6,376 nt of DNA from Candidatus Eiseniibacteriota bacterium. GTDB taxonomy: Bacteria; Arandabacterota; Arandabacteria; Arandabacterales; Arandabacteraceae. Below the pieces are notes generated by a model. It was given only the letters and a program-made list of their open reading frames with translations. It was not told the origin of the DNA and did not search any database. Shown here piece by piece: positions 1 to 5,320 of the stretch (position 1 is the first letter of the stretch; every line of letters starts with the position of its first letter). The DNA lies in NCBI GenBank assembly GCA_030622265.1, contig JAUXGG010000104.1, positions 1 to 6,376 of the forward strand, written 5' to 3'. A program made the position numbers and the translations under genes.

Positions 1-1557
1 CACGGTGGCGATCTGCGCCGTGACCGTGAGAATGTCCTTGGTTATCCCCCACCAGCTATAGTCCGGCTTCTTGGGGACCCAGACGATGTCTCCGGCGCGA
101 ACCTCACGGCCGCCGGCTTTGATTCTCTGCCCGCCCCCGGAACGGATCAGGACAGTGCCCCTTTTATCCGCCTTGGTCCCGTAGCCCCCCGCCTCACGGA
201 TATAATGACCGTAATCCCTACCTGCCACGAGGGCAACCAGCCCGGGATTGTTGACCTGACCCGCCACTCTCACAAGCCGCGCGGCCCGCGGGATATCAAG
301 CACATCCCCGTCCATCAGCAGCACGTCCTGTGCATCTTCCTCGCCGAGAAAGAGGGCTTCATAGTCGAGCGCGACCGTGCCCTTGGGCTCCCGGCTCAGG
401 GTCTTCGTAAGATCGGTGTCCTTCCAGTCCTCCGTGATGTCGGTTTCCGCCATGCCGGCGACTTCACGCTCTATGGGATGCGGCCTGGACTTGTATAGGC
501 CTCTTATGAGGCGGGCCTCGGCGAGCGAGGCTTCCTCGGTAAGGCCGCCTGCTCTTTTCATGAGATCGGTCAGGGTCTCCCGTCCCTCGTCGACCACGTA
601 GATCCCGGGGAACTTGACCTCGCCGGTGACCGTCACCTGGGCGTCCCTGTGCCAATCGGGAATGGCCCTTATGAATATCCTGTCGCCCAGCTCCACCTTG
701 AAGCTCTTAAGAAGAGCGGGCTCGCCTGCAAGCGTCAGCTCCAGAGAGACAGTCGGGTCGGCCTCGTCAAACCTCTCAAGAGTCAGGGTGTCGGTGTAGG
801 CCCCAGGCCTGAACCCGCCGGCCAGCGCGATGATGTCCGCCACGCTCTCACCTTCCACGAATTCGTATTCGCGGGGATAGGAGACGCTGCCGGAGATCTG
901 TACGGGACCTCTGGTATGGGGTACCAATACTACGTCCCCGTCGTTTAGAAACGGGTTCGAGGTGTTGTCTCCCAGGCGAAGATACCTGGTGAGATCGACC
1001 GGTATCTCCTCTTCTCCTCTGTGCACCACGATGTTCCGGCGCGAGCCCCCCTCTTTCAAGCCTTCTGCCAGCGTTATCGCCTGCGAGACGCGGGTTACGC
1101 CGTTTGCCACCACCACACCGGCCACCTCAACCATGCCCACCACGTGAACCTGGAATGTCCTGATCCCAACCAGTGACACCGAGAGGATGCTCGGCCTGTA
1201 GTAGGGCACCAGCTCTTGCTTTATGAGGCTTTGAACCTCTGAGAGCGTGAGGCCGTCAACCGGTATGGGGCCCACCGGAGCCACGAGGAGATCACCGTCG
1301 GGGGTCACCGTCAGGGTCTCCACCCGGTTGACGTCTCCCCAGAAACCGATTGTGAGGACATCCCCGGCCCCGAGCATATAGGAATCCGCGTCCAGCGTAC
1401 CCTCCAGTAAGCCGGAGACGGGCCTGAGAACAGGCTGCGACACAGGAGATGCAGGAACGGCCTCGGCCGCCACTCCCTCCTGGCATAGACCCCGGGAGAT
1501 GCCGGTCAGAAGTAGAAGGAGCACTATCCCAATGGTCCCAAGCCGCATATATGTCAA
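1..1557 (-). CDS. SLBB-domain polysaccharide export protein (Wza/KpsD-like), C-terminus cut by window edge
   Basis: The minus-strand frame is open from 1557 to base 1 with no stop, so the 3' end lies outside the window. Numbered from the ATG at 1548, 516 residues are visible. Residues 1-22 form a hydrophobic signal peptide. A Poly_export domain (about 55-128, containing YMLGAGDVLTIGFWGD) follows, then four SLBB-like repeats near 131-209, 215-295, 302-350 and 424-492, each with a G-x-V-xx-PG-like strand and an AGG-type turn. The end (KPDYSWWGITKDILTVTAQ) resembles the C-terminal helix of this family, so few residues are probably missing. Family members form the periplasmic/outer-membrane channel for capsule or exopolysaccharide export. 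The start is uncertain: TTG at 1557 has GAGGAG 7 nt upstream, whereas ATG at 1548 is 16 nt away, so TTG is preferred. There is no convincing lipobox. Partner genes (chain-length regulator, glycosyltransferases) would be expected beyond the left edge. Confidence 0.9.
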   Translation of the reverse strand, partial: MTYMRLGTIGIVLLLLLTGISRGLCQEGVAAEAVPASPVSQPVLRPVSGLLEGTLDADSYMLGAGDVLTIGFWGDVNRVETLTVTPDGDLLVAPVGPIPVDGLTLSEVQSLIKQELVPYYRPSILSVSLVGIRTFQVHVVGMVEVAGVVVANGVTRVSQAITLAEGLKEGGSRRNIVVHRGEEEIPVDLTRYLRLGDNTSNPFLNDGDVVLVPHTRGPVQISGSVSYPREYEFVEGESVADIIALAGGFRPGAYTDTLTLERFDEADPTVSLELTLAGEPALLKSFKVELGDRIFIRAIPDWHRDAQVTVTGEVKFPGIYVVDEGRETLTDLMKRAGGLTEEASLAEARLIRGLYKSRPHPIEREVAGMAETDITEDWKDTDLTKTLSREPKGTVALDYEALFLGEEDAQDVLLMDGDVLDIPRAARLVRVAGQVNNPGLVALVAGRDYGHYIREAGGYGTKADKRGTVLIRSGGGQRIKAGGREVRAGDIVWVPKKPDYSWWGITKDILTVTAQIATV

Positions 1558-1564
1558 GGTCTCA

Positions 1565-1570
1565 CTCCTC
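1565..1570 (-). promoter_or_regulatory. Ribosome binding site favouring the TTG start of the export gene
   Basis: GAGGAG on the minus strand ends 7 nt before TTG (1557-1555), a normal spacing. The in-frame ATG three codons later would be 16 nt from this site, which is too far for efficient initiation. The choice changes only three residues before the signal peptide. Confidence 0.55.
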
Positions 1571-1760
1571 TATAGAATCTGTCCCCTAAAGGGCACAATT
1601 CGACCAGCCAATCGTAAATGGAAGATCCCCACAGGTCAAGCACCAAAAGGCGTGATGGCTCGACCCGTCAGGAATACCCTCGTGGGCTGGAACGTCCATA
1701 CGCTGGAAGACTCTCATGCACCGGAGCGCCCGGCTGCCTCCCCACGCCCGGCAGCAAGTC
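1571..1760. other. Intergenic gap between ptb and the export gene
   Basis: About 190 bases between the ptb stop and the export gene's ribosome binding site. It holds the promoter at 1611-1639. A weak hairpin just after ptb pairs GCTGCC (1733-1738) with GGCAGC (1750-1755) across an 11-nt loop; with no T-run on the minus strand it is a poor intrinsic-terminator candidate. An 11-nt match (1578-1588) to the palindrome at 4127-4183 lies in the export leader. No convincing small gene or known riboswitch consensus was seen. A 64-codon minus frame (1586-1780) is Cys/Trp-rich, overlaps the ptb end and looks like chance. Confidence 0.5.
1611..1639 (-). promoter_or_regulatory. Sigma70-like promoter for the polysaccharide export gene
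   Basis: On the minus strand TTGACC (1639-1634; 5 of 6 consensus bases) is followed after exactly 17 nt by TACGAT (1616-1611; 4 of 6). Transcription would start near 1604, giving a leader of about 45 nt before the TTG start at 1557. It lies in the only substantial gap on this strand between ptb and the export gene, so the export gene probably has its own promoter. This is read from sequence only and the -10 box is imperfect. Confidence 0.5.
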
Positions 1761-2705
1761 TCAGCCGCAGGAAAGCACACACGCGACCGCGATGGAGTTA
1801 AGCCGCGCGTCGTAGGTATCTGCCCGGGAGACCACTATCATGGGGACCTTCCCGCCCACGATCACACCCGCTGTCCTTGCCCGCTTGCCCAGGAAGTAGG
1901 TGAGGGTCTTATAGAACACGTTGCCCACGTCGGCGTGGCCCACGATCAGGATATCGGCCTCGCCCGCGATCGAGCTCTTGATGCCCTTCAACTTGGCAGC
2001 CTCAGGCGATACGGCATTGTCAAGGGCCAGCGGACCATCCACGATCGCGCCCTTGATCTGGCCCCGTTCGGCCATCTTGGAGATGATGGCGGCATCCACC
2101 GCCGACTTCATCCTGGTGTTTACCAATTCGAGGGAGGAGAGCATCGCGACCTTGGGAATCTTAACTCCCAGCGCCCTGGCGACCTGGATTGCGTTCTTGA
2201 CTATCTCGACTTTCTGGGCGAGGTCCGGCTCTATGACGATTCCGCCGTCCGACATGAACATCACCCGCTTGAAACCCTCCACCTCGAATACTGCCACATG
2301 ACTCATCAGGCGATCGGTCTTGATCCCCACCTCGTCATCGAGGGCGGCCTTCATGATGGTCGCGGTCGCCACATTGCCCTTCATCAGGACATCAGCATCG
2401 CCAGATCTGGCGGCCTCGGCGGCCTGGCGGCTCGCGCTCACGGGGTCGCTCACGTCGATGATCTCGCAGCCCTTAAGACTGAGCCGCTGTTTCCGCGCGA
2501 TCTCGCGGATCTTGGTCTCATCACCATAGAGCAGGGGCGCCGCGAATCCCTGCCTGGCGACATCGCAGAGGACGTCCAGCACGATAGGATAATGCGCTCC
2601 GGCGACTGCGACGCGCGGAGTATGACTCTTCGCGACCTTTTTCGCGACACGGAGTATATCGTCGAATCGAACTGCGGAGTTCTTAACTCTGGTCTTACTC
2701 GACAC
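1761..2705 (-). CDS. ptb: Phosphate butyryltransferase (PTA/PTB family)
   Basis: A 314-residue protein of the phosphotransacetylase/phosphotransbutyrylase family, close to the usual length of about 300. Enzymes of this family transfer an acyl group between CoA and phosphate (butyryl-CoA or branched acyl-CoA to acyl phosphate) in the cytoplasm. Diagnostic segments are VLMKGNVATATIMKAALD (about 106-123), RLMSHVAVFE (132-141), DGPLALDNAVSPEAA (223-237), GNVFYKTLTYF (261-271) and the terminal VSRADTYDARLNSIAVA (292-308). The family-typical phrasing suits Ptb better than the longer acetate-specific Pta. The start is GTG at 2705, with AAGGAGG at 2718-2712 and 6-nt spacing; this site lies within the end of the upstream thioesterase gene, which overlaps ptb by 11 nt, so translation is probably coupled. 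The usual partner, butyrate kinase, does not follow: the next gene is a polysaccharide exporter. True acyl preference (butyryl, isovaleryl or other) cannot be read from sequence. Confidence 0.92.
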   Translation of the reverse strand: MSSKTRVKNSAVRFDDILRVAKKVAKSHTPRVAVAGAHYPIVLDVLCDVARQGFAAPLLYGDETKIREIARKQRLSLKGCEIIDVSDPVSASRQAAEAARSGDADVLMKGNVATATIMKAALDDEVGIKTDRLMSHVAVFEVEGFKRVMFMSDGGIVIEPDLAQKVEIVKNAIQVARALGVKIPKVAMLSSLELVNTRMKSAVDAAIISKMAERGQIKGAIVDGPLALDNAVSPEAAKLKGIKSSIAGEADILIVGHADVGNVFYKTLTYFLGKRARTAGVIVGGKVPMIVVSRADTYDARLNSIAVACVLSCG

Positions 2706-3117
2706 TTCCGCCCTCCTTGAATTTCACTTTCACGCACTTACCCGTAGCCTCGGAAAGAACATTGCCTTCGCCATCCTCCAGGCGCGCGGCAGTGAATATG
2801 AGCCTGCCCTTCCGGGATTCCACCCAACCCTTGATGGCGATCTTCTCCCCGATCTTCGCCGGTCTCAGCAGCCTGATCTGAAGTGCAGCTGAGACCGCTG
2901 AAATGCCCACCTCCCACAGGAGCTTGACCATGGCCTCATCCAGCAGCGCGGACTGCAGGCCACCGTGCATGACGCCCCGGTAGCCCTCGTGCTCGCGCCG
3001 GGGGGTGAACGTCCCCGTCAGGCGCAGATTCTCTTTATCGATCTCGAACTTGACCTTCAGGCCGATGGGATTGCGCTGGCTACAGATGAAGCACATTCCA
3101 TCGTCAACAATATCCAT
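2695..3117 (-). CDS. PaaI-type hotdog-fold thioesterase
   Basis: A 140-residue single hotdog-domain protein, typical in length for the PaaI/YbgC-like acyl-CoA thioesterase group. The N-terminus has C9-x2-C12 followed by NPIGL (16-20), a pattern common in this subfamily. The core motif is HEGYRGVMHGG (43-53) followed by LLDEAM (58-63), where the HGG turn and the Asp/Glu of the helix normally form the acyl-CoA active site. These enzymes hydrolyse acyl-CoA to free acid plus CoA, usually as tetramers in the cytoplasm. ATG at 3117 is preceded by AAGGTGG with 6-nt spacing. It is the first gene of a two-gene operon with ptb, whose SD and GTG start lie within its last codons. The pairing suggests a role in short- or branched-chain acyl-CoA turnover, for example relieving CoA trapping. 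The substrate is unknown. Confidence 0.88.
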   Translation of the reverse strand: MDIVDDGMCFICSQRNPIGLKVKFEIDKENLRLTGTFTPRREHEGYRGVMHGGLQSALLDEAMVKLLWEVGISAVSAALQIRLLRPAKIGEKIAIKGWVESRKGRLIFTAARLEDGEGNVLSEATGKCVKVKFKEGGSVE

Positions 3118-3158
3118 TCCACACCACCTTGTCTCGCCTTGCTAAAAGCTGTTTAGCC

Positions 3159-3187
3159 TTGCAACAAACCGAACCGATAGATATTCT
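3159..3187 (+). promoter_or_regulatory. Candidate promoter for the FAH-family gene
   Basis: TTGCAA (3159-3164; 4 of 6) and TATTCT (3182-3187; 4 of 6) lie 17 nt apart, in the only AT-rich stretch upstream of the plus-strand gene. Transcription would start near 3194, leaving a leader of about 40 nt before TTG at 3234. Both boxes are moderate. The position opposite the thioesterase-ptb promoter, sharing the -10 region, supports a divergent arrangement in which the two promoters cannot easily fire together. Confidence 0.35.
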
Positions 3188-3211
3188 ACTTGAGATTCGA
3201 TATCAATTCAA
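3183..3211 (-). promoter_or_regulatory. Candidate promoter for the thioesterase-ptb operon
   Basis: On the minus strand TTGAAT (3211-3206; 4 of 6) and TAGAAT (3188-3183; 5 of 6) are separated by 17 nt. Transcription would begin near 3176, giving a leader of about 58 nt. A perfect TTGACA also occurs at 3218-3213 on this strand, but no good -10 lies 16-18 nt from it. The -10 box overlaps the -10 box proposed for the divergent gene. Confidence 0.42.
3190..3206. promoter_or_regulatory. Operator-like imperfect palindrome in the divergent promoter region
   Basis: The 17-bp stretch TTGAGATTCGATATCAA is an imperfect inverted repeat: outer arms TTGA/TCAA match perfectly, and 12 of 17 positions equal the reverse complement. 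It sits just downstream of the plus-strand -10 box and inside the minus-strand spacer, where a bound repressor could block both promoters. No specific regulator family is recognised and no regulator gene is in the window. Confidence 0.25.
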
Positions 3212-3221
3212 TTGTCAATAT

Positions 3222-3228
3222 AAGGAGG
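3222..3228 (+). promoter_or_regulatory. Strong ribosome binding site fixing a TTG start
   Basis: AAGGAGG, preceded by T at 3221 and so matching eight bases of the anti-SD complement, ends 5 nt before TTG at 3234. It shows that translation starts here rather than at the ATG at 3129. The upstream 35 codons run through the proposed promoter boxes and have no family counterpart. Confidence 0.85.
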
Positions 3229-3233
3229 ACAGT

Positions 3234-4127
3234 TTGAGACTACTGAGCTATGAACGCGATGGTGAGGAGCGCGCGGCCGTCCTCATCGCCGATATTGCCT
3301 ACGACGTCGCGAATTGCTGTGCCTTCTTCCGTCTGGAGCCGGCGCCTTCCACCCTTCTCGAGTTGCTGACCCAGCAGAAACAGCAGAACCTTAAGGATCT
3401 CCACGCCAGGCTCAGGGCCCACGCAGGAGGCAAAGGCGACCTTCCCCTGCAGTGCTGGGCGGCCCTCGATGAAGCCAGGCTATTGCCGCCGCTACCGAGG
3501 CCACCCAAGGTGATCTGCCTGGGACGGAACTACAGGGACCATATCGAGGAGCAGGGTGCGAAGCCGCCCGGGAAGCCTCTTCTCTTTTCAAAGGCTTCCA
3601 CCTGCGTGATAGGACCGGGGCAGAAGATCGTGATACCGCGGGGCTCAGTCAAGGTCGACTATGAGGGAGAGCTGGCGATCGTCATCGGGAGCAAGGTCAA
3701 GGATGTCGGTGAGGAAGAGGCATCCGCGGCGATTTGCGGTTATACCATACTCAATGACGTGACCGAGAGGGAAGTTCAGTTCGGTGAGAAGCAGTGGTTC
3801 AGGGGCAAGAGCATGGATACCTTCGCCCCGTTGGGACCCTGGATCGTCACGGCCGATGAGATCGGTGACCCATTGGATCTCCAGCTCACCACGAAAGTGA
3901 ATTCCGAGGTCAGGCAGTCAGAGTCGACGAGAATGCTCATATTCACACCGGCCTTCGTCGTATCCTACATTTCGCGCACGATGACGCTTGAGCCGGGAGC
4001 CGTGATCTCAACAGGGACACCGGGCGGGGTGGGCGTGTTCCGCGACCCGCCGGTCTTCCTCAAGGCCGGCGATATTGTGGAGATCACCATCGATAAGATA
4101 GGAACTCTGACCAATCCCGTGGTATGA
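3234..4127 (+). CDS. Fumarylacetoacetate hydrolase (FAH) family enzyme
   Basis: A 297-residue protein from the TTG start, with an N-terminal lid region (about 1-85) and a C-terminal FAH fold (about 90-297). Family landmarks are ICLGRNYRDH (94-103), VDYEGELAIVIG (141-152), GYTILNDVTERE (169-180), GKSMDTFAPLGPW (191-203) and STGTPGGVG (259-267). By spacing to human FAHD1, the metal ligands would be E144, E146 and D175, and the catalytic set H103, E106 and K192; all are present, so an active Mg/Mn enzyme is expected. Members include acylpyruvases, oxaloacetate decarboxylases and hydroxyheptadienedioate isomerases/hydratases, and the substrate cannot be chosen from sequence. The gene is divergent from thioesterase-ptb and convergent with the dehydrogenase homologue. 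Its TGA stop shares its final A with the first base of the inverted repeat at 4127-4183, so the protein ends abruptly at NPVV. Confidence 0.9.
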   Translation: MRLLSYERDGEERAAVLIADIAYDVANCCAFFRLEPAPSTLLELLTQQKQQNLKDLHARLRAHAGGKGDLPLQCWAALDEARLLPPLPRPPKVICLGRNYRDHIEEQGAKPPGKPLLFSKASTCVIGPGQKIVIPRGSVKVDYEGELAIVIGSKVKDVGEEEASAAICGYTILNDVTEREVQFGEKQWFRGKSMDTFAPLGPWIVTADEIGDPLDLQLTTKVNSEVRQSESTRMLIFTPAFVVSYISRTMTLEPGAVISTGTPGGVGVFRDPPVFLKAGDIVEITIDKIGTLTNPVV

Positions 4128-4183
4128 AATAGGGGACAGACACCTATTTCCGGTTTCCGGAAATAGGTGTCTGTCCCCTATTT
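4127..4183. repeat. Perfect 27-bp inverted repeat between convergent genes, possible bidirectional terminator
   Basis: Bases 4127-4153 are the exact reverse complement of 4157-4183, with a TTT loop at 4154-4156. Each arm contains its own smaller inverted repeat: AAATAGG and CCTATTT at 4127-4133/4143-4149, and again at 4161-4167/4177-4183, each enclosing 9 nt. The centre contains TTTCCGG twice in tandem (4147-4153 and 4154-4160). The DNA can thus fold as one long hairpin or two short ones. It fills almost the whole gap between the FAH stop (4125-4127) and the dehydrogenase-like stop (4187-4189). The A-rich foot, and T-rich 3' end (TTTT at 4181-4184 on plus), would suit bidirectional termination, but the perfect long arms look more like a mobile or REP-like palindromic element than an ordinary terminator. 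Confidence 0.9.
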
Positions 4184-4186
4184 TCC

Positions 4187-5257
4187 TCAGCCGGACAGGT
4201 AGGAACGGCGCACCCGTCCCACTTGCTCAATCCTCCGCTCGGCAAACTCGTCGGCCGCCTTGTATGTCGGAATGCCCTTGTCCTGTGCGGCTCTCAGCAC
4301 TTCTAAGAGCACATCCTTTGTGGCAGAGGTCTTTCGTCTGGCACGCTCGGCGTCGTAGCCGTAGATCTCATCGACGACATTGATGAGCCCGCCCGCATTG
4401 ATGATATAGTCCGGGGCATAGAGAATGCCTCGCTCGTGGAGTGCATCACCGTCCTCGTCACTCGCGAGCTGGTTATTGGCGGCTCCGGCCACGACCGAGC
4501 ACTTTAACCTGCCGATCGTATTGTCGTTAAGAACTCCGCCCAGCGCGCAAGGGCAGAAAATATCACAGTCGACATCATAGATCTCATCGGAGGGAACCAC
4601 ATCCACCCTGGACTCCGAGCTCACCCGCTCCACGGTTTCGGCATCTATGTCCGCCACGGTAACGAGCATTCCGCGATCCACCAGGGACCCTACCAGAATG
4701 CTCCCGACGCGGCCCACTCCCTGCACCGCGACCTTGAGTCCCCTTAAGGTCGCATCATTCTTCAGCAGAATCTGGCAGGCTTCCAACCCGCCCATTATAC
4801 CCTCGGCGCAGAGCGGTGAAGGGTCCCCGCTTCCCCCGCGCGCGCTCGGGATGCCCACCACATACCTGGTTTCCATCCGTATGAAGTCCATATCATGGAA
4901 CGAAGTGCCCACGCCCTCTGCCGCGATATACCTGCCACCGAGACTGTCGATGAACCTGCCTAAGGCCCTGAAGAGCGACTCGCTCTTGGATGCCTTGGCA
5001 TCGCCGATCACCACGGTCTGCCCGCCGCCGAAGTTGAGGCCCGCTCCCGCGGCCTTGTAGGTCATCGCCCGAGACAGATTGAGGGCATCCTCGATCGCAG
5101 AGTCCTCATCCTCATACTGCCACATCCTGACCCCGCCGATCGCCGGGCCCAGGGTGGTATCGTGTATCGCCACGATGGCGCGCAGCCCCGACACCTTCTC
5201 CTTAAAGAAGATCATCTGCTCGTGATTGCTGCTCTTGAGTCTCTCGAAAATGGCCAA
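4187..5257 (-). CDS. Leucine-dehydrogenase-like protein with catalytic Lys and Asp replaced
   Basis: A homologue of Glu/Leu/Phe/Val dehydrogenases, which use NAD+ to deaminate branched-chain amino acids oxidatively. From TTG at 5257 it has 356 residues and aligns without offset to my recollection of Geobacillus leucine dehydrogenase. Landmarks in this numbering are IHDTTLGPAIGG (31-42), MTYK with the substrate-binding Lys68, the Rossmann motif GVGRVG (180-185), the acidic VADID (201-205) and APDYIINAGGLINVVDE (281-297). Side-chain pocket positions remain aliphatic (I40, A113, L291, V294). However, the catalytic Lys80 of GGGK is Gln (codon CAG, 5020-5018) and the active-site Asp115 of AEDVGT is Gly (GGC, 4915-4913). 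The fold appears intact and the frame is open, so this looks like a maintained protein with altered or lost catalysis rather than debris. GTG at 5266 lies inside the SD GAGGTGA (5269-5263), making TTG the better start. The C-terminus is somewhat short. Confidence 0.9.
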   Translation of the reverse strand: MAIFERLKSSNHEQMIFFKEKVSGLRAIVAIHDTTLGPAIGGVRMWQYEDEDSAIEDALNLSRAMTYKAAGAGLNFGGGQTVVIGDAKASKSESLFRALGRFIDSLGGRYIAAEGVGTSFHDMDFIRMETRYVVGIPSARGGSGDPSPLCAEGIMGGLEACQILLKNDATLRGLKVAVQGVGRVGSILVGSLVDRGMLVTVADIDAETVERVSSESRVDVVPSDEIYDVDCDIFCPCALGGVLNDNTIGRLKCSVVAGAANNQLASDEDGDALHERGILYAPDYIINAGGLINVVDEIYGYDAERARRKTSATKDVLLEVLRAAQDKGIPTYKAADEFAERRIEQVGRVRRSYLSG

Positions 5258-5320
5258 ATCATTCACCTCATGACTATCTACCTAAACATAACTTCCGGGT
5301 TGGGTCAATCCCGTAGTGAA
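5258..5320. promoter_or_regulatory. Leader between the palindrome and the dehydrogenase-like gene
   Basis: Besides the ribosome binding site, this stretch contains TTGACC (minus, 5308-5303), a good -35 box, but nothing resembling TATAAT at 16-18 nt: the bases there read TTAGGT. Transcription may therefore come from the ROK gene upstream or from a promoter that depends on an activator. No other signal is evident. Confidence 0.25.
5263..5269 (-). promoter_or_regulatory. Ribosome binding site favouring TTG over GTG for the dehydrogenase homologue
   Basis: GAGGTGA on the minus strand is a perfect seven-base complement of the 16S anti-SD tail and lies 5 nt before TTG at 5257. The alternative GTG start at 5266 is part of this same site, so it could not be used with it. 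The TTG start also reproduces the N-terminus length of characterised leucine dehydrogenases. Confidence 0.7.

Noticed and set aside
205..1147. Several short plus-strand frames in the left 1.5 kb
   Set aside because: All lie antisense to the continuous 516-codon export gene and have no family resemblance.
1733..1755. Intrinsic terminator after ptb
   Set aside because: Only a 6-bp stem with an 11-nt loop and no T-run on the minus strand.
1558..1760. Cyclic-di-GMP or other riboswitch in the export gene leader
   Set aside because: None of the conserved riboswitch core sequences I know could be found, and the leader after the proposed start site is only about 45 nt.
1716..2720. 334-codon plus-strand open frame opposite ptb
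   Set aside because: It is antisense to a clearly recognisable ptb across nearly its whole length, His/Asp/Leu-rich in the manner of a mirrored GC-rich gene, and has no recognisable domain.
3129..3233. N-terminal extension of 35 residues on the FAH gene from ATG at 3129
   Set aside because: No ribosome site precedes it, it crosses the promoter region, and a perfect SD sits before TTG at 3234 where family similarity begins.
5303..5308. TTGACC as the -35 box of a dehydrogenase-gene promoter
   Set aside because: No acceptable -10 box at 16-18 nt spacing.
5313..5316. GTAG tetranucleotide near the 68-bp palindrome as a RAYT-type REP signature
   Set aside because: It is 4 bp outside the palindrome, occurs on one side only, and has no counterpart at the other repeat, so it is likely chance.
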